Below, piece by piece: positions 1 through 6,966 of a stretch of DNA of 12,615 nucleotides. This stretch comes from Acidobacteria bacterium UBA6911 (GTDB lineage Bacteria; Acidobacteriota; UBA6911), in contig DKBB01000148.1 of NCBI GenBank assembly GCA_002451015.1, positions 11,255-23,869 of the forward strand, read 5' to 3'. Every line of letters begins with the position of its first letter. The stretch's first letter is position 1. The position numbers and the translations under genes were made by a program. Below the pieces are notes generated by a model. It had not been told where the DNA came from. It ran no database searches and worked only from the letters and a program-made list of their open reading frames with translations.

Positions 1-33
1 CCCCAGCCAAAGGCTGGGGCATTCCGGCTTTTT
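1..33. terminator. GC-rich hairpin, probable (bidirectional) terminator
   Basis: Bases 1-8 (CCCCAGCC) and 12-19 (GGCTGGGG) form a perfect 8-bp stem with an AAA loop, 33 bases beyond the stop codon of the minus-strand SHMT-like gene. Read on the minus strand, any T-run would lie left of base 1 and cannot be seen. Read on the plus strand, a competing stem (13-17 with 24-28, one G-U pair) is followed directly by TTTTT at 29-33, so the site could also end a plus-strand gene arriving from outside the window. The hairpin is seen; the terminator role is inferred. Confidence 0.6.
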
Positions 34-52
34 CCCGTAATTCGGTATTGTT

Positions 53-1519
53 CTATCTTTTCAGCGCATCGGTCCATGCATTCAGATAGCCTTTTTCCGG
101 AAATAGACTTTCAAACAGTCCGGGAACTATATGTATTGTATCTTTATCGTTAAGGCAGTACTCCATTTTGCTGAAATTTTTACGGAATTCACTCACCTCG
201 TTCGAAACTTCCTTTTTCCGAAGCACCACATCGGCGATCAGGCGGGAAAGCTGTTCGAAGTCCATCTCTTTCATGCCGAACCGGGTCATTTCCTGGACAC
301 CCATCCGGATGCCGCTGGGGTGATAGAATGTCGCATCTCCCGGCAAAGCCTGGTAGTTGGTAATGATATTGTTGGCTTCCAGCCGTGTGGCCACCTCCTT
401 GGCATCGCCGAAGTCGGCAACCCGGATAATTACCTGATGGGTGTGCGTGTACCCTTCCCCTTCTCCTCCTTCGACGGGAATTTCCTGATTTGCGCAATGC
501 TTTGCGAATGCTCGGGCGTTCGAGAGCACCTGGGATTGGTACTCGTTCTTGTAAGCATTCATTTCGATAGTGGCCGCAAGCATGGCCAGCTGGGTTCCAA
601 GGTGATGATTGCTGGTCATTCCGGGGAATGTACGCGCCGTGATTTCTTTCCACAGCTTACTCAGGGGCGAATCTGTATTCATATTGGAGGCGATTATGCC
701 TCTTTGGGGGCCGAAGAAGGTTTTGTGCGTGGAACCCGTAACAACATCCGCCCCCTCCGCCAATGGATCCTGAAACAAGGGCCCCAGGATACCCAGAACA
801 TGCGCGCCATCGTACATGACAAGAGGGCGATAGTCCGGCACGGATCGGATGAAATCCCTGAGCTGCTTAATCGGCTCGGGATGCAGAAACATACTTTTCC
901 CGAATACAATCAGCGTCGGCCGGTGTTCGCCGACCAGGGCCAACATCTTTTCCAAATCCACCTTGTAGGGATTCTTCTCCTCTGTGGGAAAATGGATAAT
1001 ATTGTTTTCGGCAAGATTGTATAAAGCGCCGTAAGGCTGTGCGGAGAGATGTCCGCCGTAGTTTAGATCGTTGTTCATCACGCAGGCAAGCCGGCCGCTG
1101 GAACCAAGAACAGGAAATCCTTCGGGACTGCTGGACAGGAACTTCACAAGCCCTTTGAATACAATCTCGTTGGCCATCTGCCCGCTTACGGGTCTTGTCT
1201 CGACGTTACTCCCTCCGATAAATGCGGCAAACTCGGATTTGAGTCTGCGCTCCATCTCGTATATGAAATCGGCCCCCTGGTAGTAGTAAACCTGGTCTCC
1301 CTTGAGCGCACCGGTACCCGACAGCGATTCCACTTCTTTCTTAAGGGCTGTTTTATGCTCGGCATACCGGCCGGAAGGGTCGCTGATTTCGCACAACTTG
1401 ACAAATAAGGACGGAGTATTTTCGGAGGGGATAAGATTGAAACACTTTCTCTGACGCCATTGATTGTTCTTTGCTATTTTTTCCGACAATTCACTCAGTT
1501 TGTTTACCAATGTATTCAT
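53..1519 (-). CDS. Serine hydroxymethyltransferase-like PLP enzyme (variant clade)
   Basis: A fold-type I PLP enzyme of the SHMT family, 488 residues. Canonical SHMT interconverts serine and glycine using tetrahydrofolate in the cytoplasm. Matches to the canonical active site are NLIPSEN (28-34), YAE with the catalytic Glu at 54, the STHK motif with PLP-binding Lys266 followed by TFFGPQRG, and SGIR with carboxylate-binding Arg405. Two things differ from ordinary GlyA of about 420 residues: the protein is about 70 longer, and roughly 17 extra residues sit between YAE (52-54) and the YYYQG block (78-82), where E. coli has the short YPGKRYYGG stretch. The start is supported by GAGG five bases upstream of ATG. 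It follows a nucleotidyltransferase gene by 45 bases in the same operon. The core chemistry looks intact, but a specialised aldol or hydroxymethyl-transfer substrate is possible, so I withhold the name glyA. Confidence 0.88.
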   Translation of the reverse strand: MNTLVNKLSELSEKIAKNNQWRQRKCFNLIPSENTPSLFVKLCEISDPSGRYAEHKTALKKEVESLSGTGALKGDQVYYYQGADFIYEMERRLKSEFAAFIGGSNVETRPVSGQMANEIVFKGLVKFLSSSPEGFPVLGSSGRLACVMNNDLNYGGHLSAQPYGALYNLAENNIIHFPTEEKNPYKVDLEKMLALVGEHRPTLIVFGKSMFLHPEPIKQLRDFIRSVPDYRPLVMYDGAHVLGILGPLFQDPLAEGADVVTGSTHKTFFGPQRGIIASNMNTDSPLSKLWKEITARTFPGMTSNHHLGTQLAMLAATIEMNAYKNEYQSQVLSNARAFAKHCANQEIPVEGGEGEGYTHTHQVIIRVADFGDAKEVATRLEANNIITNYQALPGDATFYHPSGIRMGVQEMTRFGMKEMDFEQLSRLIADVVLRKKEVSNEVSEFRKNFSKMEYCLNDKDTIHIVPGLFESLFPEKGYLNAWTDALKR

Positions 1520-1564
1520 TTCACCCTCGAAATCATTAAAACCGAATTATTCCACTGGAACCAT

Positions 1565-2383
1565 TCAGGGATTGGGCTGTGTTCCTTTTAGTTTTTCAGT
1601 TACAGCCGCAATATCCGCGCGACTGGACAGATCCAAAACCGGCGCCTGGAATGTTAACGCTTTGAATTTCTCCTTTAGTTCTTCAATCGCATACTGGATC
1701 GCGTCTGAAAGTTCCAGTTCTCCCCTTTGGGAAGGTTGAATATTACTGCACGCGCGGTAGATTTCAGGAGAAAAAACCCAGCTGTTCATACTGACATACA
1801 GAGGATTTCCAAGTTCCCGAATAGTCTCTTCCGACGGTTTCTCGTAAATTCTTTCCAGAAAGCCGTCTTTGTCGATTTTTACCACCGCAAACTTCAATAT
1901 CCGCTCTTCGGGCACATTGCTGCCCGCTACAAGGCTGTCGCGATCGAAAAGCGCAACGCCTGGACCCCGCAGCTTTCTCAAAGCGCACAGGGCGTCCACG
2001 GGATAATAGTTATCTGAATTGATAACAAGGAAATGATCCTGCCCTGTAAACTGTCTCGCGGCAGCCACGGCATCGGCGGTCCCCAAAGGCTTTTCCTGGA
2101 TAGCGAAACTGATCCGGATTCGTTTCGGTGGGGACTCCACCCGGTAATAATCCCGGATCATTGTATGCTCAGGGCCGATGACCAGGCAAACTTCTGAATA
2201 TCCTGCATTTGCGAGTTCACTCAGAACATAGTCCAGGAAAGGTCTGTCTATGGGTATCATCGCCTTGACGCCCAAGCCGGCTACTTTGTTCTGTTTACCG
2301 TCCAGGGCCGCGGATTCATCCGATTTGCGCATTCGCGTACCCAGGCCGCGTGCCATAATCACAGCCTTATTCACTTGAGCCAT
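1565..2383 (-). CDS. NDP-sugar-pyrophosphorylase-like nucleotidyltransferase
   Basis: A nucleotidyltransferase (NTP_transferase, GT-A-like fold) of 272 residues, expected to couple an NTP to a sugar phosphate or similar phosphorylated substrate in the cytoplasm. Seen are the N-terminal nucleotide loop GLGTRMR (13-19), a lysine-bearing KAMIPIDRPFLDYVL segment, EKPLGTADAV, a metal-binding-type NSDNYYP, and a later EKP. These are the landmarks of glucose-1-phosphate nucleotidylyltransferases, but base and substrate cannot be read from them. The reading frame is open for 39 more codons up to a possible start at 2500. I choose 2383 because the family motif begins there and AAGGGGA lies seven bases upstream. 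It is first in an operon with the SHMT-like gene 45 bases downstream. No other sugar or cell-surface gene is nearby, so the pathway is unknown. Confidence 0.85.
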   Translation of the reverse strand: MAQVNKAVIMARGLGTRMRKSDESAALDGKQNKVAGLGVKAMIPIDRPFLDYVLSELANAGYSEVCLVIGPEHTMIRDYYRVESPPKRIRISFAIQEKPLGTADAVAAARQFTGQDHFLVINSDNYYPVDALCALRKLRGPGVALFDRDSLVAGSNVPEERILKFAVVKIDKDGFLERIYEKPSEETIRELGNPLYVSMNSWVFSPEIYRACSNIQPSQRGELELSDAIQYAIEELKEKFKALTFQAPVLDLSSRADIAAVTEKLKGTQPNP

Positions 2384-2390
2384 ATCGATT

Positions 2391-2397
2391 TCCCCTT
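2391..2397 (-). promoter_or_regulatory. Ribosome binding site fixing the nucleotidyltransferase start
   Basis: On the minus strand AAGGGGA lies seven bases before the ATG at 2383-2381. It supports this start over the 39-codon longer frame beginning at 2500. Confidence 0.7.
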
Positions 2398-2536
2398 GCC
2401 CGCTCTCCTCAAAGGGCGTTGTCGCACCGACAGGATCGTACAACAGACCCACAAAATGTTGAGATATTAACTCAATCCTGCGGCAGTTAACAGTACTCAA
2501 ATCCGAATATTATTCCAGCCGTGTCTTGAACGGCCT

Positions 2537-2560
2537 GGAGTTGTTTTACTCCTCTTTTTT
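2537..2560 (+). terminator. Weak hairpin plus T-run in the divergent region
   Basis: GGAGT (2537-2541) and ACTCC (2548-2552) can pair across a six-base loop, followed by TC and six T residues (2555-2560). This is the layout of a rho-independent terminator on the plus strand, yet no plus-strand gene lies upstream within the window. It could stop antisense transcription out of the minus-strand operon region, act in a leader RNA, or be chance; the stem is only 5 bp. Confidence 0.3.
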
Positions 2561-2655
2561 ATTCCAGGAAAGCCGCTAACCGTTGTACCCTGCATTTTTA
2601 AAAGGATCCTTTGAAAAAAGAACTTTTCGGGCGATGAAATTCAGGATGGGAATTT

Positions 2656-2669
2656 TGCAATCAATTGCA
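2656..2669. repeat. Short inverted repeat TGCAAT-CA-ATTGCA, possible operator
   Basis: A perfect 6+2+6 inverted repeat lies 30 bases upstream of the esterase start. A second perfect 12-bp palindrome, AAAGGATCCTTT, lies at 2601-2612. Their position fits an operator for a dimeric regulator of the esterase gene, but no binding protein is known and the role is inferred. Confidence 0.35.
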
Positions 2670-2698
2670 TACACCCAGACAACATAAATGAGGCTTGC

Positions 2699-4183
2699 AT
2701 GCGAATCGGAACTCTGAAATATAACCCCACGCTCTTTCTAATCATCATTTTTTTATCCATAACAACCATGGCGGAGGCGCCTGAATTCCCCGCATTCCCG
2801 CCCGAGGACGTCACAAGCCGCATGGACCGGGATCAAATGCTGTGGCAGCTCGGGATAACGCTTCCCGATCTCCCTCCCAAAGAGGAAGATCCGAACAAGC
2901 CTGCGGGTCTCGAGCCAGTTGATCCCGCAAATCCTGGCGGCAACTGGACGGACGGTGTGCCGGGACATACGATTACACGGTCCTCATTCGGACTCTGGAA
3001 TAACTATGATGATGATAAAGTCGGCGATTACACTCCGATAGACCTCCTGAAAATGAAAGACGGAACGATCGTTGAAACCGCTTCGGAATGGTGGGGGAAA
3101 AGACGTCCGGAAATTGTAAAAGATATCGAGGAGCAGCTCTGGGGCGTGATCCCGCCTGCCAAAAACCTCCCTGTCGTCAAATGGTCCGTAACAACCGCAA
3201 AAGGTTCAACAAAGGACAGTGCGGGCAAGAGTATGCGGAGATTGTCGAAGGCCCCGGTCCCGGACATTGCGTATATTGAAAAGGCCATTACCGGCGAGAT
3301 CGATATTTCCATGTATCCTCAGGTGAGAAATGTTCCGAAGATCTCCGCGACACTTCGCATCCCGGCGGATGCAACCGGCCCCGTTCCGGTAATCGTGGCC
3401 TTCTGGGGAACTTCGGGTGAAAACCAGGTATTGGAAAAGGGATGGGGAATCTGCAATTTCAACATGAATGACCTGCAACCGGATAACGGCGCCGGTCTGA
3501 CAAGCTACCTGATCGGACTGGTCAACAAGGGAAACTGGAGGAAACCGACCGACTGGGGTTCCCTGGCCGCCTGGGGCTGGGGCGTCAGTAAACTCATCGA
3601 TTACTTCGAAACAGACCCCAATGTGGACGCTGCTAAAATCGGTGTTACCGGCCACTCCCGTTACGGGAAAGCCAGCATTGTCGCCATGGCTTACGAACCG
3701 CGCCTGGCGATCGCCTTCCCCAGTTGCTCCGGCAGCTTGGGCACCAAGATGAACCGCCGGCACTGGGGCCAGGATCTGGAAAATTCCGGGTGGGACATGG
3801 AATACCATTGGATGGCCGGCAACTTCTTCAAATATATGGGGCCTTTGAAGGCAGGCTCGCCTATGCCGCGCAAAGTAGAACTTTTACCTGTTGACGCCCA
3901 CTCACTGGTAGCATTGTGCGCTCCACGCCCGGTATTCATCAACGGCGGTACAACCGACAACTGGACCGACGGTTACGGCATGTACCTATCCGCCGCCGGG
4001 GCAACGCCTGTCTATGAATTGTTGGGTACAAAGGGCGTAATCATGCCCGACGAAAAGCCCATAGTTGACGTAGCCTACATCGAAGGCGACCTGGGATACC
4101 GGTATCACGATGGCGGCCACACCGACGCGCCAGACTGGCCTGCCTTTATTGAATTTGCATTGAAGTATTTCGATAAGAAATAG
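2699..4183 (+). CDS. Secreted CE15 glucuronoyl-esterase-like hydrolase
   Basis: An alpha/beta-hydrolase of 494 residues that looks like carbohydrate esterase family 15. CE15 enzymes cleave the ester between lignin alcohols and 4-O-methyl-glucuronic acid of xylan. The N-terminus has K7 followed by a hydrophobic stretch ending TTMAEA, a Sec signal peptide probably cut after TMA, so it acts in the periplasm or outside. The nucleophile is Ser320 in GHSRYGK (318-324), the signature CE15 elbow, and the catalytic His is H474 in GGHTDAPDWP. The canonical acid, 23 residues after the Ser (Glu in fungal enzymes), is Cys343 here, within PSCSG. Many bacterial CE15 members instead use an acid in the loop after the APRPV strand; candidates here are Asp420 and Asp424. 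ATG at 2699 has GAGG five bases upstream. It stands alone, with no xylanase neighbour, and ends 6 bases from the convergent permease gene. Confidence 0.85.
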   Translation: MRIGTLKYNPTLFLIIIFLSITTMAEAPEFPAFPPEDVTSRMDRDQMLWQLGITLPDLPPKEEDPNKPAGLEPVDPANPGGNWTDGVPGHTITRSSFGLWNNYDDDKVGDYTPIDLLKMKDGTIVETASEWWGKRRPEIVKDIEEQLWGVIPPAKNLPVVKWSVTTAKGSTKDSAGKSMRRLSKAPVPDIAYIEKAITGEIDISMYPQVRNVPKISATLRIPADATGPVPVIVAFWGTSGENQVLEKGWGICNFNMNDLQPDNGAGLTSYLIGLVNKGNWRKPTDWGSLAAWGWGVSKLIDYFETDPNVDAAKIGVTGHSRYGKASIVAMAYEPRLAIAFPSCSGSLGTKMNRRHWGQDLENSGWDMEYHWMAGNFFKYMGPLKAGSPMPRKVELLPVDAHSLVALCAPRPVFINGGTTDNWTDGYGMYLSAAGATPVYELLGTKGVIMPDEKPIVDVAYIEGDLGYRYHDGGHTDAPDWPAFIEFALKYFDKK

Positions 4184-4189
4184 ACGCAA

Positions 4190-5563
4190 TCAGGCAAACT
4201 CCAGCTCGGCCATTGTCCACCGACGTAGCGCCAGCCGGAATAAAATTAAACCCACAGGGATACATGAGAGTATGAATGTCCAGGAGTGCGAATAGAGTGC
4301 AGTGATCGGAATGAGTAGAAAAGACAGGGGAACAATTTCCAGCAGCCACACGGCGCCGAACCAAGAGGATTGAATCTTCTCAGCGGTCAATAGTGTGATG
4401 GCAATCTGGATAAATCCTGCGACAATTCCCATGGCACAAAGCTGGGGAAAATGCGTCCAGGATGTCCAGGGAAAAATCGCATGTACAATAATGGTTAATA
4501 AGGTCAGGGTGATTATTAATTGACCGAATACCCGAAGAAGGCTGAGAAAGACGGCCTGCATAAAATACTCTCTCGACGGTACGGGAGCATGAAGATAGAG
4601 TGCCGGCATTCTGTTTCTGTGGGACAGAAAATCCATTGTTACGAAAATTGTAAACCAGTAATAAGTGTACGGCAGCAACACATTCATCGCCGTATCCATG
4701 TACCTGGAGAGAAGATGAAAAGACATTGCCGTTATCCCGGTCATAACAAGAAAAAATACAATTACGCTTATCCCCTTGGACAATACTCCGTAAGTTGGAG
4801 AAAACAGACCGAACTGAAAGAGCCGGGACCACCGATACAATGACATTTTCCGGCCGGTTTTATTTTCCAAAAAAATCGAGATAATTTTTGCCGCGCTCCT
4901 GACGGCGAGCGGATCGTACCAGTCCCCGGAATCGGGTTTCATCTTAAGAAAGCGGAACTTATTCAAAGAAGAGGCGCTGGATACCTGCCGATAGTACAGA
5001 ACAAAAACCAGGAATCCTAGGGCGGATACGATGATGGTATAAACGGGCCAATGGGTTCCGATAAAATCACCCGCCTGTTGTATGAGGGAAGGTTCAGATT
5101 GATATTTCGAAAATTTCAATGAATCAATAATAAGAAACAAAGCGGCTATATTGCCAAAGACAAATATAAAAACATTTTCCAGGTAAAATCCGATCCACAG
5201 GAACAGGCAGCCTGTAACCGCATACGCGGCCAGCGTAGAAAACAGAGAAATGCCGAAATAGCCTGAGAACAATACCGGCCATATCAGAAACGCAGTCAGG
5301 ACGAATCCGGCAGCCATTAATTGCCTGGAACGATACTTCGGAATCAGATCAGAAGTGCTGGCCACAACTATTTGCCTTAAATGAAATCCTGTCATTGCCG
5401 CCCAAACACAAAACGCATCCAGGAAAAACCACCATGACATTTTGGGAACCGCGCGCGACGTAATGCCGGCCACAATGAGGAAATAGAGCGTCGGAAGAAT
5501 AAATCCAACAATAGTGCCGCGCCGGCAAAACCATACCCGCAGTATTGCGCCAATGGCCTTCAT
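4190..5563 (-). CDS. ABC transporter permease (ABC-2-like exporter subunit)
   Basis: A very hydrophobic protein of 457 residues with about a dozen predicted membrane helices in two blocks (roughly residues 16-192 and 263-445), separated by a polar stretch around 193-260 rich in K, D and R. It has no signal peptide and no nucleotide-binding motif. Its start overlaps the end of the ATPase gene by four bases (ATGA), so it is almost certainly the membrane half of that transporter. With a YtrA-type GntR regulator at the head of the operon, a role in exporting an antimicrobial or envelope-active compound is a reasonable inference. I recognise no sequence motif naming the substrate. The 3' end is 6 bases from the stop of the convergent esterase and no hairpin terminator is visible between them. 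Confidence 0.8.
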   Translation of the reverse strand: MKAIGAILRVWFCRRGTIVGFILPTLYFLIVAGITSRAVPKMSWWFFLDAFCVWAAMTGFHLRQIVVASTSDLIPKYRSRQLMAAGFVLTAFLIWPVLFSGYFGISLFSTLAAYAVTGCLFLWIGFYLENVFIFVFGNIAALFLIIDSLKFSKYQSEPSLIQQAGDFIGTHWPVYTIIVSALGFLVFVLYYRQVSSASSLNKFRFLKMKPDSGDWYDPLAVRSAAKIISIFLENKTGRKMSLYRWSRLFQFGLFSPTYGVLSKGISVIVFFLVMTGITAMSFHLLSRYMDTAMNVLLPYTYYWFTIFVTMDFLSHRNRMPALYLHAPVPSREYFMQAVFLSLLRVFGQLIITLTLLTIIVHAIFPWTSWTHFPQLCAMGIVAGFIQIAITLLTAEKIQSSWFGAVWLLEIVPLSFLLIPITALYSHSWTFILSCIPVGLILFRLALRRWTMAELEFA

Positions 5564-6438
5564 CGGTTCACCTCCAGGAATATTTCTTCGAGATTGAGCT
5601 GCTCGATGGAAATATCGGCGGACAGATCGCTTCGAAGTTTTGCGACATAATCATCCGGAAGACCGTCCACAGTAACCGTTGCGCTGTTTCGGTTGACAGT
5701 ACTGTGAATGGCTCCGGGGATTGGAAGCGACTCAGGCAGATCTTTGTTCGACCGGATATGCAGTCGGCGGATACGTTCCTGGAGAGTGGACAGATCGCAC
5801 ATGTAGGCAATAACGCCATCTTTAAGAATGGCGATATCGGCGGCAATGCGCTCCAGATCGGAGGCGATATGGGTCGAAAACAGCATGGACCTGTTTTCAT
5901 TCATATTGAGATCGATCAGTTCCTTCAGGAATTTGCGCCGCGCCGACGGATCCAGGGCCGCAACCGGCTCGTCGAAGATGAATAGATCCGGCTCATGGCC
6001 CAGGGCTTGTATGATGGAAAGTTTCTGCTTTTCTCCTTCCGATAAATGGCTTATCCGTGCCTGAGGATTGAGATCCCATTCCAGAAGAAGAGACTTCACC
6101 TTCTCTTTATTCCAGACATCATAGAATGCGCCGGTATATGAGAGCAGTGTCTCGACCTTCATCCAGGCAAAACCCGTTATAGTCTGCGGAACGTAGCCGA
6201 TTCGCTGTTTGCTTTTGGCAGTCAAATCCCAGGAATTGTCGTCGAACACGGTTGCCGTGCCGGCATCCGTTTTCAGCAAGCCGAGCAGACACTTGATCAT
6301 GGTCGATTTCCCTGCCCCGTTCTTGCCCATCAGACCGACAATCGTTCCCACCGGCAGGGAAAGATCGATACCGCGAAGCACATGATTGGATTTAAATCTT
6401 TTATGGACTCCAGCCAGGCTAAGTGCATATTCACTCAT
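5560..6438 (-). CDS. ABC transporter ATP-binding protein
   Basis: A 292-residue ABC ATPase that would power the permease encoded next to it. All catalytic elements are present in order: Walker A GKNGAGKST (38-46), Q-loop Gln85 in YVPQT, signature LSEGE (132-136), Walker B LFIFDE (152-157) with catalytic Glu157, D-loop ALDP (161-164) and H-loop His190 in STHI. The signature has E in place of the usual third-position G (LSGGQ), as is common in this CcmA/YtrB-like group. After about residue 215 there is a 75-residue C-terminal extension without ATPase motifs, typical of drug or antimicrobial-peptide exporter ATPases. The gene overlaps gntR upstream and the permease downstream by four bases each (ATGA), giving a tightly coupled cassette. 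Confidence 0.93.
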   Translation of the reverse strand: MSEYALSLAGVHKRFKSNHVLRGIDLSLPVGTIVGLMGKNGAGKSTMIKCLLGLLKTDAGTATVFDDNSWDLTAKSKQRIGYVPQTITGFAWMKVETLLSYTGAFYDVWNKEKVKSLLLEWDLNPQARISHLSEGEKQKLSIIQALGHEPDLFIFDEPVAALDPSARRKFLKELIDLNMNENRSMLFSTHIASDLERIAADIAILKDGVIAYMCDLSTLQERIRRLHIRSNKDLPESLPIPGAIHSTVNRNSATVTVDGLPDDYVAKLRSDLSADISIEQLNLEEIFLEVNR

Positions 6439-6833
6439 TTGGATCCCTCCAGATACTCGGCCATCGCCTGCAGAACGGATTCTTTGGGTATCCCAAGCTG
6501 GTTTGCCTGGATTGCCGCTTCCCTCAGAACCGGCTCTATCAGTTCCAGGCGTTTCTTGAGGCTTCGGGTAGACGATTGGTCGGAAGCGACAATCATTCCC
6601 TTCCCCCGGAGACGCTCCAGCACACCCACTGCTTCCAGCAGGCTGTAGGCTTTGGATATGGTCATCGGATTGACTTCAAAATAGCCTGCCACCCGGCGTA
6701 TGGAAGGCAGCTCATCACCAGCCTTGAGGTGGCCGCTCGCTACAAGCCGTGTGACCTGGTCGATAATCTGCCTGTATATGGGAACGCCTGAACTGGTTTT
6801 GATCTGAAACAGCAGAATCAGTTGATCGTCCAT
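6435..6833 (-). CDS. GntR-family transcriptional regulator, YtrA subfamily
   Basis: A 132-residue winged-helix repressor. The GntR DNA-binding domain spans about residues 10-83, with VPIYRQI near 17-23, the recognition region ELPSIRRVAGYFEVNPMTI (41-59), the following KAYSLLE (61-67) and the wing GKGMIVAS. Only about 50 residues follow, the short helical dimerisation tail that distinguishes YtrA-type members from FadR- or HutC-type regulators with large effector domains. YtrA-type genes usually head operons for ABC exporters and repress them, which is exactly the layout here: the ATPase gene overlaps its end by four bases. A perfect inverted repeat at 6875-6898, over the predicted -10 box, is the probable binding site. 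Confidence 0.92.
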   Translation of the reverse strand: MDDQLILLFQIKTSSGVPIYRQIIDQVTRLVASGHLKAGDELPSIRRVAGYFEVNPMTISKAYSLLEAVGVLERLRGKGMIVASDQSSTRSLKKRLELIEPVLREAAIQANQLGIPKESVLQAMAEYLEGSK

Positions 6834-6874
6834 ATCGCCATCCCGAGAATTCAGTCAATGTACTTGATTTAATT

Positions 6875-6898
6875 AGTGCATTACTACACTAATGCACT
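6875..6898. promoter_or_regulatory. Inverted-repeat operator, probable GntR/YtrA binding site
   Basis: AGTGCATTA (6875-6883) and TAATGCACT (6890-6898) form a perfect 9-bp inverted repeat around the six-base spacer CTACAC. It lies 42 bases upstream of the gntR start and covers the -10 box and part of the spacer of the predicted promoter. The outer halves AGTGCA-N12-TGCACT resemble, from memory, the AGTGTA/TACACT half-sites described for YtrA of Bacillus. The repeat is seen; binding by the adjacent regulator is inferred. Confidence 0.7.
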
Positions 6899-6914
6899 TA
6901 TGCAGCACTTTCAA
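6886..6914 (-). promoter_or_regulatory. Predicted sigma-70 promoter of the gntR-ABC operon
   Basis: On the minus strand TTGAAA (6914-6909) and TAGTGT (6891-6886) are separated by 17 bases. The -35 box is a good match, the -10 box a moderate one. Overlap of the -10 box with the 9-bp inverted repeat fits repression by blocking RNA polymerase. Confidence 0.5.
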
Positions 6915-6966
6915 GCTTTTTTTACTGAAAAAATTCATCGACTGAAATATGGAGAATAATAAAAGT

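Larger units (their letters stand above)
2384..2698. other. Divergent intergenic region, 315 bases
   Basis: This stretch separates the minus-strand nucleotidyltransferase operon from the plus-strand esterase and must carry both promoters. I cannot place a convincing sigma-70 promoter in it. It holds competing stems in the nucleotidyltransferase leader (TGTCG/CGACA at 2420-2432 against GTTGT/ACAAC at 2418-2444), an IR TTGAG-N7-CTCAA at 2459-2475, an 11-base palindrome GAATATTATTC at 2505-2515, a small hairpin with T-run at 2537-2560, and palindromes at 2601-2612 and 2656-2669. No coding signal or RNA gene is evident. Confidence 0.6.

Noticed and set aside
131..1024. 297-codon open frame on the plus strand
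   Set aside because: It lies fully antisense to the SHMT-like gene, which has an intact PLP active site, and the translation resembles no family.
2384..2560. Possible glycine riboswitch ahead of the SHMT-like operon
   Set aside because: Only short stems are present and I cannot find the conserved glycine-aptamer core or its tandem arrangement.
3206..3808. 200-codon open frame on the minus strand
   Set aside because: Shadow of the CE15 esterase gene, including its catalytic serine region; no family resemblance.
6924..6947. Direct repeat ACTGAAA at 6924-6930 and 6941-6947
   Set aside because: Seven bases in an AT-rich spacer is close to chance; no third copy or link to a promoter.
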